A DNA stretch of 64,000 nt, taken from NCBI GenBank assembly GCA_001305115.1, contig BCAA01000001.1:186001-250000 (forward strand), in the 5' to 3' direction. Made by a program: the position numbers and the translations under genes. The notes under the pieces are model-generated. The model did no database searches, was not told the DNA's origin, and saw nothing but the letters and a program-made list of their open reading frames with translations. The stretch's first letter is position 1; every line of letters begins with the position of its first letter. This DNA is from Clostridia bacterium UC5.1-1E11 (lineage in GTDB: Bacteria; Bacillota; Clostridia; Oscillospirales; Acutalibacteraceae). Positions 8,380 to 18,100 of this stretch are shown piece after piece.

Positions 8380-10014
8380 TTATGTCCGTGTCACTGGAAT
8401 TCCCGCCTCTTCAGCTTCACCAGCTAATTTCAGCAGGGGATCGACTTCCGCCTCTTCCTCTTTTCTGGCGCGATAAGGACCGAGCTTGTACACCCGTCCC
8501 GTCACCTGTTGGATTGCTTCGCGCATCTTATCGCGCTGTGCGGATTTTCGAAGCAACTCAAAAGCCATCTCCTTGGCGTCGATCAACACATAATCCCCAT
8601 TTACATAAGCAGAAGACCCAGTAAACGCCGCAGAAATTGCTACGGAATACTCCTTTAAGATTCGCAGAATTTCCGGCCATTCTGCCAAACGCTTTGCGCC
8701 CTCTTCCAACGGCTTTTTGGTTTGGGAAATCTCCGGTGGAGCGATAGAAGCTTGCGCAACCTGTTCCGAAACCACTTCCTGCAAAGAACTTTCCTCGGAA
8801 GTTTCTTTCAGGACTGGCTCGGTCGGTTCCTCCGCAACCGGTATTGCCTGCTTTAGGGCTGAAACACCCGGCCGATGAATTCCGCGTTCTAGTGCTTCAA
8901 TGCGCCGAACCAACGCTGCATTCGAATCATCCAACTCTGGGGAACACAGCTTAATCAAAGCCATTTCCATTTCGACACGGCGGTCACCGCCACGATACAT
9001 CTTGTCCAACGCACCCTGTAAGGTGTCCAAACTGTGCAAAATCTCCGGGAGAGGAGTTGAAAGCGCCTGCTTTGTCATCCGAGCAAATTCGTCATCCGGC
9101 ACGGCAAGAATTCCCCGCGCATCCTTCATCGTTTTAATCAGCATTAACCCGCGGTAGTGCGCAGAAAGCTCCTCACAAAGGCGGGCCATATCCTTGGACG
9201 CGTTGTACAGTCGGTCAATCGTCTCCAAGGCGGAAGAAGAGTCGTGTCCACGCACAGCCTCAGACAGTGCAAAGAGGTGATCTCTGCCAACCAGCCCCAC
9301 CGTCTCCTGAACGACCTCCAAGGTGACCTGTTTGCTTCGTCCCAGACATTGATCTAAGAGCGAAAGCGCATCCCGCAAAGCGCCATCCGCTAAACGGGCA
9401 AGCAAGAGTCCCGCTTGTTCTTCCAAAACCGCGTTTTCCTGCTCCGCTACATAGGTCAAACGTCCAGCAATTTCCTGTGGGGGAATGCGCCGGAAGTCAA
9501 ACCGCTGGCACCGGGACAAGATGGTCGCAGGGAGCTTGTGTACTTCCGTAGTTGCTAAAATGAAGATAACATGCTCTGGCGGTTCCTCCAACGTCTTTAA
9601 AAGCGCATTAAATGCACCCGTAGAAAGCATGTGCACTTCGTCGATGATATAAACGCGATATTTGGCTGCGGCAGGAGTAAAATTGGCCTCTTCTCGCAGC
9701 ATACGGATATTGTCCACACCGTTGTTACTGGCCGCATCGATCTCCACAATATCCATCACAGAACCACTTTCGATTCCGCGGCATATCTCACAGTTCCCAC
9801 ACGGGTCGCCGTCGTGCAGATCAAGGCAGTTGACTGCTTTTGCTAGTATTTTTGCGCAGGTGGTCTTTCCTGTTCCACGCGACCCAGTAAACAGATACGC
9901 ATGTGCAATTCGGCCTGCCATCAACTCATTTTTGAGCGTTATGGTGACCTGCGGCTGTCCCACCACATCTGCAAAAACCTGGGGCCGCCACTTTCGGTAC
10001 AAAACCTTATACAT
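8380..10014 (-). CDS. dnaX: DNA polymerase III subunit gamma/tau
   Basis: 544 residues, uninterrupted. Walker A is GSRGTGKTT (about residues 44-52), followed by the zinc module CLDLHDGDPCGNCEIC, the DEVHMLS Walker B, sensor-1 ATTEVHKLPATILSRCQRF and the arginine finger region. The C-terminal third (after ~370) is acidic, low-complexity and then a tau-like domain. It forms the clamp-loader core of the replisome. I looked for an E. coli-type programmed frameshift site and found only an A5 tract near QTKKP, so no short gamma form is supported. The SRP RNA gene lies just upstream, as in many Firmicutes. Confidence 0.97.
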   Translation of the reverse strand: MYKVLYRKWRPQVFADVVGQPQVTITLKNELMAGRIAHAYLFTGSRGTGKTTCAKILAKAVNCLDLHDGDPCGNCEICRGIESGSVMDIVEIDAASNNGVDNIRMLREEANFTPAAAKYRVYIIDEVHMLSTGAFNALLKTLEEPPEHVIFILATTEVHKLPATILSRCQRFDFRRIPPQEIAGRLTYVAEQENAVLEEQAGLLLARLADGALRDALSLLDQCLGRSKQVTLEVVQETVGLVGRDHLFALSEAVRGHDSSSALETIDRLYNASKDMARLCEELSAHYRGLMLIKTMKDARGILAVPDDEFARMTKQALSTPLPEILHSLDTLQGALDKMYRGGDRRVEMEMALIKLCSPELDDSNAALVRRIEALERGIHRPGVSALKQAIPVAEEPTEPVLKETSEESSLQEVVSEQVAQASIAPPEISQTKKPLEEGAKRLAEWPEILRILKEYSVAISAAFTGSSAYVNGDYVLIDAKEMAFELLRKSAQRDKMREAIQQVTGRVYKLGPYRARKEEEAEVDPLLKLAGEAEEAGIPVTRT

Positions 10015-10138
10015 ATGCGCACCTCCCTCTGAATGATCGCGAATGGGAGTTTCCTTTCAAATAATTGTATTTCTGTTCATCTGCTTTCTTCCATGGAATA
10101 CTCGCATTCTCTTGAAAAACACAATTATTCTCCCGCAT

Positions 10139-10370
10139 CTCAAGACAGTCCGTAAACAAACGGAAAGCAAGGACAGCCGCCTTGCGACGGTATCGTGTAA
10201 CGGGATATGCAGACGAACAGACCACCTGCATCGCACGGGCCCTTCCGCTTAATGCTGCTCGGTTCCCCGCCTGACATGGTTCACGGCGCTCCGTCGCACA
10301 GAGCCCGCCCGCCTGCATATCCTGTTACACGCATTCCTGCCTTGCTTCTCCAGGGATTGTCCCTGACTTG
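10139..10370 (-). ncRNA. ffs: Signal recognition particle RNA, long bacterial (Alu-containing) type
   Basis: On the minus strand the conserved domain IV reads GTGAACCATGTCAGGC, then GGGGAACC at the apical loop, then GAGCAGCATTAAGCGG. This is the universal SRP54-binding hairpin. Outside it, the segment near 10321-10330 pairs with 10195-10204, and farther out 10363-10372 pairs with 10139-10148 with one mismatch, with more pairing in between (the CAAGGCAG/CTGTCCTTG region). This gives a long rod with an extra 5' hairpin (AGGGACAATCCCT), as in Bacillus scRNA with its Alu domain. The ends are estimated from pairing and from the upstream promoter. It functions with Ffh in co-translational membrane targeting. 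Confidence 0.92.
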
Positions 10371-10374
10371 AGAT

Positions 10375-10403
10375 ATTATAGCTTATTCTACGCAAAAACG
10401 CAA
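10375..10403 (-). promoter_or_regulatory. Promoter of SRP RNA
   Basis: On the minus strand TTGCGT (10398-10403) and TATAAT (10375-10380) are separated by exactly 17 bp. The predicted start (~10368) coincides with the outermost paired base of the SRP rod, which supports both calls. Confidence 0.8.
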
Positions 10404-10564
10404 GGCCTTCCTTATATCCTTTTGCAAAAGTTCACAACTTTTCCCTCTGTTAAAGAGCGCTTACGTCCATCTTTATTCATACGGGAAACTTCTGTCGGCC
10501 AAGAAAGCTATGAAAAAATTTTTTACTTTCAAAGGGGGCTCCTCTATGTTTTTGAAAAGACCTG

Positions 10565-10573
10565 TGCTACAAT
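10565..10573 (+). promoter_or_regulatory. Possible extended -10 promoter for yhfC-like gene
   Basis: TGC followed by TACAAT (10568-10573) forms an extended -10 element 26 nt before the gene start. No good -35 is visible. Weak evidence. Confidence 0.3.
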
Positions 10574-10598
10574 AAGGGTCTAAAGGAGATGAGCTCAT

Positions 10599-11384
10599 AT
10601 GATTCCTGTTGAAACTATAATTGCCTTTGGTATCTCTTCCTTCTTCACCCTTCTCTTTCCCATCATACTTATGATCGTTTTGGTGGCAAAGCAAAAAATA
10701 GCCCCACGCCCTCTGCTGATCGGTATGTTGGCCTTTTTTGTCTCACAGATTTTACTCCGCGTTCCAATCCTCAATGTGCTTTCCACGCAGAGTTGGTTTC
10801 TTTCTTTCGCACAGCAGCAGATGATCCTATATCTTGTACTACTTAGCTCCACAGCTGGATTGTTCGAAGAATCGGCCCGCCTCATCGGGGTCAAATGCTT
10901 TTGTAAAGAACAGCGCAGCTATCGGGATGCGTTTTCTTTCGGCTTAGGCCACGGCCTGTGTGAGGTCATCCTGCTGGTAGGAATGAGTTCTGTTGGCAAC
11001 CTGCTCTACTGTGTCATGCTTCAAAATGGCTCCATGGAGGCGGCTTTTGCTGATTCCCCAGATTTGTTGCAGCAAGTCACCACAGCCTTGGCTGCAGTAT
11101 CCACAACCAGTATTTATCTGGGAATTGTGGAGCGCGTTTCGGCGGTCCTCTTCCATATTTTCGCTACCGTTTTAATTTTCCAAGGCGTCAACCGTGGGCA
11201 TGCTGGAAGTTATTGGTTGCTCGCCGTTCTCTCCCACACAGTGTTTAACTTAGTCGCGGTCATTCTGGCTCAATACAGCAATGTCTGGATCTGTGAAGGC
11301 GTTTTACTTCTTTTAGGATTGTGCGCACTGTTCTATGTTCTACGTACTCGGAAAAATTTTTCGAACGGAGCGCCGTCGATATGA
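10599..11384 (+). CDS. YhfC-type intramembrane protein, putative membrane metallopeptidase
   Basis: 261 residues with about seven or eight hydrophobic segments. Charged and polar residues inside or beside the membrane spans match the YhfC family (PF10086) and resemble CPBP-type intramembrane proteases: LFEESARLIGVK, FGLGHGLCEVI, IVERVSAVLFHI and LSHTVFNLVA, i.e. Glu-Glu plus several His. The start ATG 10599 is preceded by AAAGGAGATG. The gene is monocistronic, convergent with feoB, and shares a terminator with it. Function in the cell is not established. Proteolytic activity is inferred from the family. Confidence 0.75.
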   Translation: MIPVETIIAFGISSFFTLLFPIILMIVLVAKQKIAPRPLLIGMLAFFVSQILLRVPILNVLSTQSWFLSFAQQQMILYLVLLSSTAGLFEESARLIGVKCFCKEQRSYRDAFSFGLGHGLCEVILLVGMSSVGNLLYCVMLQNGSMEAAFADSPDLLQQVTTALAAVSTTSIYLGIVERVSAVLFHIFATVLIFQGVNRGHAGSYWLLAVLSHTVFNLVAVILAQYSNVWICEGVLLLLGLCALFYVLRTRKNFSNGAPSI

Positions 11385-11399
11385 AATGGAACAATTCCA

Positions 11400-11432
11400 A
11401 ACAGCCCTGCGGAATAAATCCGCAGGGCTGTT
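11400..11432. terminator. Bidirectional terminator between yhfC-like gene and feoB
   Basis: Perfect 14-bp stem (11400-11413 with 11419-11432) and a 5-nt AT loop between two convergent stops (11384 and 11445). Confidence 0.85.
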
Positions 11433-11444
11433 ATCCTAATATAC

Positions 11445-13300
11445 TTATGTACAGAAAAACTTTGTCAAGAGGGAGGCTGTCTGATAAAACAAGGCAGACG
11501 TGTACCAGGCCACACATAACTGCCAAATGACGCATACCGCTGTCCATCGGATGCTTTTCATCTCCCGGTAAATTGCGGATAGCGCAGCAACACACGGCGT
11601 ATAAAGCAATACAAACAGCAAAAAAGAACATGCAGAAAGAGGCGTAAAGGCCGCTGCTAATGCACAAGAGAGTTCCATCTCTCCACCATAAAGTATTCCC
11701 ATGGTGCTGACGACACTCTCTTTGGCTACCAGCCCTGTCAACAAAGAAACGCAAGCCCGCCAATCCGCGAATCCACAGAGCTGGAAAGCCGGTACAATCG
11801 TTTTTCCGATCACAGCCAAGATACTCTGCGATTGATCGGTCACATATTGAAATTGAGGGGAAAATGAACGTAGGAACCAAACAAGGATAGTCGCACAGAG
11901 CAAAATGGTTCCTGCTCGCAAAATAAAGTCTTTTACCCGTTCCCAGACATGAATGCGAAGGCTTTTCCAAGTTGGCAATCGGTAAGGGGGTAACTCCATT
12001 ACAAAAGGCGCATATTCTCCACGTAAAACCGTCGATTTGAAAAACAATGCTGACAATGCTCCCAGGACAACCCCCAGCAGATAAATTGCCAAAATTGCCC
12101 ACGGGCCATAGTCTGCGAAAAAAGCAGCGATGAATAGTGCATAAACCGGCATTTTGGCACTACACGACATAAAAGGTAAGGTCAAAATGGTAAGACGCCG
12201 GTCCTTTTGTTGTTCCAAGATCCGGGTTCCCATCACTGCTGGAACCGTACATCCGAACCCCATCAAAAGTGGTACAAAAGCTTTTCCAGACAATCCAAGC
12301 TTTCGCATCGGCGCATCCATAATGAATGCCGCCCGCGCCATATAACCACTATCCTCCAAAAGAGATAGTAAAAAAAGAGCAGGATAATCTGCGGCAAAAA
12401 CGTTGCTACTGCGCTCAAGCCGGAAAAGATTCCATCCATTACGAGACTGCGTACCCAATCCGATGCGCCCGCTGATAGAAGCATCCGTTCCATCCAAGCA
12501 GAACAGACATCAAAGCCTTTGGAAAGTCCGTTGGACAAAAAAGAACCAACACTTCCAAATGTTAGTACGAAAATCAGGGTGAGCAGAAGAAAGAACAATG
12601 GAATTGCCAAAAGTCGGTGTGTCGCAAGGGCATCAATTCGGTCACTTAAACTTTTTTCCGGCCGCGGTGCCCGCCAAAATCCCTGTTTCACGGCACTTTC
12701 AGCAGCATCATAACGTTTTTTGGCCAAAAGCACATCATAGTCGGGCATGTCCGGCGACGGCAATATATAGGGGCATGCGGTTTGCGCTTGAGGTTGATCT
12801 GCATAGCGGAGTATTTCTGAAAGAAGGCTGTCCATTCCCAAGCCTGTCGCTGCTGAAATGGGGACTACAGGAACCCCCAGAACTTTTTCCAATATCCCAC
12901 AATCCACCCTGTCCCCATGTTTCTGCAATTCATCCATCATATTGAGTGCAACAATCACAGGCAGCTTTCGTTCCAAAAGCTGCATCGTTAGGTACAGATT
13001 TCGTTCTGGATTGGTAGCATCTACTACATCGACGACCACTTCTGCTTCTTTTTCATGCAAAAAACGGTCCGCAATTGCCTCCTCTGGCGAATAGGGATAT
13101 AAGGAATAAATGCCAGGTAAATCCGTGATCATCAAAAGACGATCTCCGGTCAGACATTGCCCCGTCCTTTTCTCGACCGTAACACCGGGCCAATTTCCTA
13201 CATATTGGTTATCTCCGGTTAAACGGTTAAAGAGTGTTGTTTTTCCACAATTTGGATTTCCTGCCAATAATACGCGGATAGAGTTTTGTTTTTCCTGCAT
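11445..13300 (-). CDS. feoB: Ferrous iron transport protein B, frameshifted
   Basis: About 618 codons in total. The N-terminal G domain shows G1 GNPNCGKTTLF, the G2/switch region with NWPGVTVEKR, G3 DLPGIYSL and G4 NMMDE. The rest is the polytopic membrane domain with the two Gate modules (SLLEDSGYMARAAFIMD, GCTVPAVMGTR, SCSAKMPVYALF, LVAKESVVSTMGILY). The frame breaks after PQIILLFF: one T is missing from the run complementary to A7 at 12370-12376, and restoring it gives LLSLLEDSGY. FeoB imports Fe2+. No feoA is adjacent. The gene follows spmB by 15 bp and is probably co-transcribed with spmAB. Confidence 0.93.
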
Positions 13301-13315
13301 CCTCTTTTCCCCCTA

Positions 13316-13839
13316 TTACGTCCCAAAGAACGCACGCACAACCAATCCAGCGACCAGAAAGGCCGTTAAATCAGCAACCAATGCAGCCGGTATGGTGTGT
13401 CTCGTCTTCTGGATCTGAGCGGCTCCGTAGTAGACCGCAATACAATAGAAAGTTGTCTCCGTGGAGCCAGCCATCACGGATGCAACTCGCCCGGCAAAGC
13501 TATCTGGACCACTTTCCCCAAAGATCTGGGTCAGAAGGGCCGTAGCACCACTTCCCGAAATCGGTTTAATCAGCGCTAGAGGCAATACATTTGCTGGAAT
13601 GCCCAAGAATTTTGCCACAGGAGCTAAAAACGAGGAGAAGAGATCCAACGCTCCTGAGGCGCTCAACATCGTAACTGCCATGATCAGTCCCACCAGTGTC
13701 GGGAGAATCGAAAACAGGAGTGCAAACCTTCTTTTGCGCCTTCTACAAAAGTATCGAATACGGGTACGCGACGTATCACCCCAAACAAAACCATCAACAA
13801 AACGGCCATTGGCACTACATAAATTCCCAATTTATCCAA
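13316..13839 (-). CDS. spmB: Spore maturation protein B (nucleoside-recognition/Gate domain), frameshifted
   Basis: The C-terminal 125 residues (SILPTLVGLIMAVTML, ANVLPLALIKPISGSGA, VMAGSTETTFYCIAVYYG) are typical SpmB. The missing N-terminus (LGIYVVPMAVLLMVLFGVIRR, here split as LGIYVVPMAV plus LLMVLFGVIRR) is in another frame upstream, joined by restoring one base near 13716-13718 (TCCTG for expected TCCCTG). The start is a TTG at 13839-13837 that overlaps the spmA stop. SpmA and SpmB are membrane proteins needed for spore-core dehydration in Bacillus. The corrected length (~174 residues) is normal. Confidence 0.87.
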
Positions 13840-14413
13840 TGGAAAAACCCTCCATCAGTTTTGCCGCCAAAAGGCCTGCAGCCAACGCAATAGCGGAAAC
13901 CACCCAAACTGCCGGTAGAATATCAAACGGCGTCGTGGAACCATACTGCGCCCGTAATGTCCCCATAAAAGTCGGGATTAGTTGCAGCGACGCCGTATTC
14001 AAAACCACAAACATCACCATCGAATTATTCGCCACCTTGGAACCGTGGTTTTGCGCTGCCATCTCCTTCATAGCGGCCAATCCCATGGGTGTTGCGGCGT
14101 TTCCCAGCCCCAAGAGATTCGCTGTAATGTTCATACAGATCGCCTTCGCCGCTGGGCTTTCCGGCGGATATGCCGGAAACAGCCGCCGAAGCACGGGGCC
14201 CAATACATGGGATAGGATAGCAGTGAGGCCGCCTGCATCTGCAATCTTCATCAGGCCCGTCCAGGCACACATCATACCCATCATGCCCAAGATCAACTGT
14301 ACGGCATTTCCCGCTCCCGCTAGCACAGCTTCTGACAATTGTTGCATGCGACCTGTTGCACAAGCACATAAGACACTCACTGCAATCATAGCTGCCCATA
14401 CTTTGTTCAGCAT
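13832..14413 (-). CDS. spmA: Spore maturation protein A (nucleoside-recognition/Gate domain)
   Basis: 193 residues from ATG 14413, which follows a GGAGGGGAAAG ribosome site. The longer open frame upstream has no family support. It shows MLNKVWAAMIAVSV, the Gate-type LGMMGMMCAWTGLMKIADAGG, ANLLGLGNAATPMGLAAM and FVVLNTASLQLIPT. It is a predicted multipass membrane protein acting in spore maturation. It is the first gene of a spmA-spmB-feoB unit and is divergent from the AbrB-like gene. Confidence 0.94.
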   Translation of the reverse strand: MLNKVWAAMIAVSVLCACATGRMQQLSEAVLAGAGNAVQLILGMMGMMCAWTGLMKIADAGGLTAILSHVLGPVLRRLFPAYPPESPAAKAICMNITANLLGLGNAATPMGLAAMKEMAAQNHGSKVANNSMVMFVVLNTASLQLIPTFMGTLRAQYGSTTPFDILPAVWVVSAIALAAGLLAAKLMEGFSIG

Positions 14414-14496
14414 TCTTTCCCCTCCAACCCATCGCGTTCTATTCCAATCTGTATTCGAATTTAATAACGTATAGTATATTTTTTGCCTTGAATAGA

Positions 14497-14526
14497 TTGA
14501 CAAAAATGGTAAAAAAATGTTACCAT
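14497..14526 (+). promoter_or_regulatory. Promoter and possible autoregulatory operator of the AbrB-like gene
   Basis: TTGACA at 14497-14502 is an excellent -35. A 7-bp inverted repeat, ATGGTAA (14506-14512) and TTACCAT (14520-14526), fills the spacer and overlaps the expected -10 position (TTACCA at 17 bp spacing). The overlap of a dyad with the promoter suggests repression, perhaps by the AbrB-like product itself. Confidence 0.5.
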
Positions 14527-14581
14527 CTTTACAGGAAGTGACAAAACTTCCAAAATCATCCATAAAGGAGGACTTTCTATT

Positions 14582-14833
14582 TTGAAATCGACAGGAATTG
14601 TCCGTAAAGTTGACGAGCTTGGGCGAATTGTGCTGCCAAAAGAACTGCGCAGTACTTTAAATATTCAAGAAAAGGACCCTTTGGAGATTTTTGTTGAGGA
14701 TTCTGACATCATTCTGCGGAAATATCAGCCAGCATGTATTTTCTGTAACAGTCTCGTCAACATTACCACCTATCGCGGACACAACATCTGTCAAAACTGC
14801 CTGAAGAAGCTCGCAAGTCTTTCGCAGGATTGA
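14582..14833 (+). CDS. AbrB/SpoVT-family regulator with C-terminal zinc ribbon
   Basis: 83 residues. The N-terminal swapped-hairpin DNA-binding domain (STGIVRKVDELGRIVLPKEL, ending near residue 48) is followed by a compact Cys module, CIFCNSLVNI with CQNCLKKL, i.e. two CxxC pairs that could bind zinc. The start is TTG 14582, fixed by AAAGGAGGAC upstream. Transition-state regulators of this kind control stationary-phase and sporulation genes in clostridia. It is divergent from spmA-spmB-feoB, a plausible target. The exact regulon is unknown. Confidence 0.88.
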   Translation: MKSTGIVRKVDELGRIVLPKELRSTLNIQEKDPLEIFVEDSDIILRKYQPACIFCNSLVNITTYRGHNICQNCLKKLASLSQD

Positions 14834-14867
14834 TCTGGATGAGGCCCTCGTTCGGGTTTATAGACCA

Positions 14868-14900
14868 AAAACAGCGCGGCCCTCTAGACTGCGCTGTTTT
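14868..14900 (+). terminator. Terminator of the AbrB-like gene
   Basis: A 10-bp stem (14868-14877 with 14891-14900) bounded by AAAA and TTTT, 35 nt after the stop. Confidence 0.8.
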
Positions 14901-14938
14901 GATTGACTTATTAAAAATTCTGTCATTAAAATACCTGA

Positions 14939-14986
14939 AATCCCTACAGCGGTCGATGAGTATCTCTCCGCTGTAGGGATTCGTTT
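14939..14986 (+). terminator. Second strong hairpin with T-tract
   Basis: A perfect 14-bp stem (14939-14952 with 14968-14981) and then CGTTTTT. It lies 38 nt beyond the first terminator and 130 nt before the amylase stop, which is on the opposite strand. It may be a backup terminator or end a small RNA; no gene is seen between the two hairpins. The rest of 14987-15110 shows nothing recognisable. Confidence 0.6.
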
Positions 14987-15110
14987 TTCCAATAGCAGTA
15001 ACGATGTGTCTGTGTATCCTATGAACTTAGGACAGGAGAAAGAAATCGGATGGTAAACCTATAAAATTTCCATTACAGCTAAGTACAAACTTTTACTTTA
15101 TAGCCATATG

Positions 15111-18100
15111 TCAGGCAACCGTCACCACGCAATGGCGCTGCGGCATTTCACCGGGCATCTGTGTATAGATTCCTGCGCTTTGTCCAGGAACCCCGACTGA
15201 CCAAATACGGAAATAGTAGTCATTTCCTACTTTGGCCACGAACTGTGTCTGAAATACCGTTCCATCGCCTACCGTAAAGGAAGGTACAGCCGTACTGCCA
15301 TTGGTCACCGTCATCTTGAAGCAATAGGCACTGCCACGCTTCAATGAGAATGGTAGAGTGGTATCAGAAACAACCGAACGTACAGTCGATGTGGTTGTAC
15401 CCTGTATCGTGGAGGGAATTGCCACCGCTGTAGCGGTTGCTGGATTCTCATACCGGTCTTTTGAATTGGAACCACTGGAATGGGAACCATGATGAACCGT
15501 CGTGTCCTTTTTTCCAAACGATCGTATGCATTCTGTAGTTCTTCTTCCATCGCGTCCACTGCAGCCTGGTCGTCCTCGCTCAGATCTGGGTCATTCACCA
15601 TCGCTTTTGCAGCTTCGAGTACGCTACGGAACGCCACCACGCTTTGTGCGGTAAAGCGGTTTAAGTCGATATTTTCCATAGAAGTAATCAATGCACGAAG
15701 AGCGTCCTTATTGGCCACTTTGCGCATAGCGGATAAAGCTTCAACCAACGCAGTAGCCGCTTGATCCACTGCTTCTTGGGTTGCATCCCGGTCCTTTGCC
15801 ACGTCTTGTGCAGATTTCAATGCCTGGGCCAGTTCTGCCTTTCCCTCTTCAATAAAATCATCCAGATTCAGGCCTTTTGCCGTAGCGATGACCGTTTCCA
15901 ATTCAGAAATATCTGCTCTACGCACCAAAGCGAGCATCGCCTGTTCCAAAGCATCCGCTACTTCTACGATCTCGTCCTCCATAGCGTTTTCATCTTCTAA
16001 AACATCCTGTGCATCTGTGAGGGCAATACGGAATTCCTTATTATAGGCGGAAGTAAACTCGTTGAGATCAATCCGTTCTGCAATCTTCACCAATTCTTCG
16101 AGGTACTTTTTATCTCCCTTGACAAAATCAATGCAGTGCAAAGCATCCAGCAATTCACTCCACGCTTGGTCGATTTGTGTCTGTGTGACGGTTAAATTCT
16201 GATCGATTTCCTGCGCTTGTGCAATGGCCTTCTCGAGCGCTTCCAGGACTGCCGGCACGATTGCATCTTTATCTGCTTCTTTCAATGCCTTCTGTGCGAT
16301 CTCTAGGGTTGTCCGAAGGATGCGCTTATCCACTACGTTAAAAGCAAAAATCGAATGCATTTTTTCACTTGGATTCAATTCATAAGTATAAACTGCACTG
16401 TCATCAAAGGTCATGTCCTCGCCATCGACTTGGACGCCAGCGATCTCTTTGCCCTTTACAAGTGGCTTGAATTCCAGTGAAACATCCCGATCCTCAACGT
16501 CTGCCGTATACCTGCCAACCAGATCCGCAAGTTTTTGTTCTTCGCCGTCAACAGACAATGTCACATTGTTGCTATATACCACGCTGTACTGACCGGGCTT
16601 CACGTCTCCGGAAAGGACCACCGTGCTGTATGGTGCGATTGTCAACTGGCCATCTTTTAGCTCTGACACTGTATCCACACGGAACTTCTTCAAGAGATGG
16701 CTAAACGAGCCAAATACCTCGTCGGGGTTCACCGTAACTGTCACGGTTTCTCCGGTTAAATTGGTAGCTACCAAAACACTATCATCCTGCGTCATGCGGA
16801 TGTAGGCGGCCACTCCGTCGTTGCCGGTCTTATATTCCGCCATGTCGCCATCCTTTAAAGCACGAATCTCATTGCGCCAACTCAACAGTTCTTTATAGTG
16901 GTTCAGCATGGAGTCAGGTTGATCGACCTGCGCTTCTACAGAGGTTTCTCCACCCAAGCTGTACTTGTTTTCCCCATTGAGCCAATCCGTCAAACCTTCT
17001 CCTTCATTGCTCTCATACCACGGCATAGGCTCACATATATTCTGGCCGGGTTTCATGCCCTCCAAGCCAACTTCTTCGCCATAGTAAATAAAGGTGTTTC
17101 CTGGCAATGTCAAGTACAGAGAAGCCGCTGTCTTAGCATGGTCTTTATTGCCTTCCATCACGCTCATGGTGCGGTTCTGGTCATGGTTGGTCAGGAAGGT
17201 ACAATCCTCGAACTCTCCATTGGAGGCAAAACCAAACTTATCAAACACCTCGCAAAGCTCAGACACAAAGTCGCCGTTTTCTTCGTTTTGCGCGGCCTCT
17301 AACAGCTCGCTCGCTAAACTGAAATCAAAAGTATTTTGCAGAGCACCTTCTTGTACAAATGGAACCATGCGGTCCGTATTCTCTTCCCAGACTTCTCCCA
17401 CCAGGAAAACATCTGGATTGACTTCTTCCATTCCTGCGCGGAATTCTTTCCACCAGGCTGCATTCTTGTCTGCAATCGCCGGAGTATACATTGTGTCGAG
17501 ATAGTCGCCATAGATATGGCGGGCGGCATCCAATCGGAATCCATCCACGCCCTTTTCCAGCCAGAACTGGCCAGCCTGGATCATTTCTTCATGTACAGCT
17601 GGGTTGTCGTAATTCAGATCCGGCGTACCACCGCCAAAGATCCCTAGATAACGGTAACCAGGGGCTAAATCGGACTTTTGCCAGACGCGTTTGTTCCCGG
17701 AATGGGCGTCATCCGTCGCATTATTGTCCTTGTCCTCATCGTAGTCTGTGCTCTTTTCAATCTTAAAGTAGTCTCGATATGGACTCGTCTCCGGATTGCT
17801 GATTGCATCAATAAACCACGGATTATTTTGCCCACAGTGGTTGACTACCAAGTCCATAATAACTTTGATTCCATGCTCATGTGCTACATCCAACATGTTC
17901 TCAAAGTCTTCCATCGTGCCATAGTCCTGTTCCACACTATAATAATCGACTGTATCATAGCCGTGGTAACTGCCGGACTCCGTAACTGGCATCAACCAAA
18001 TGCCGGTGATCCCCAAATCCTGCAAATAATCCATCTTGCTGGCAAGACCATTGAAATCGCCGATCCCGTCGCCATCGGAATCGCAGAAGGCACGTACAAA

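Noticed and set aside
8380..10014. Programmed frameshift in dnaX giving a gamma form
   Set aside because: Only an A5 tract is present at the candidate position, with no A6G slippery sequence or clear downstream stem.
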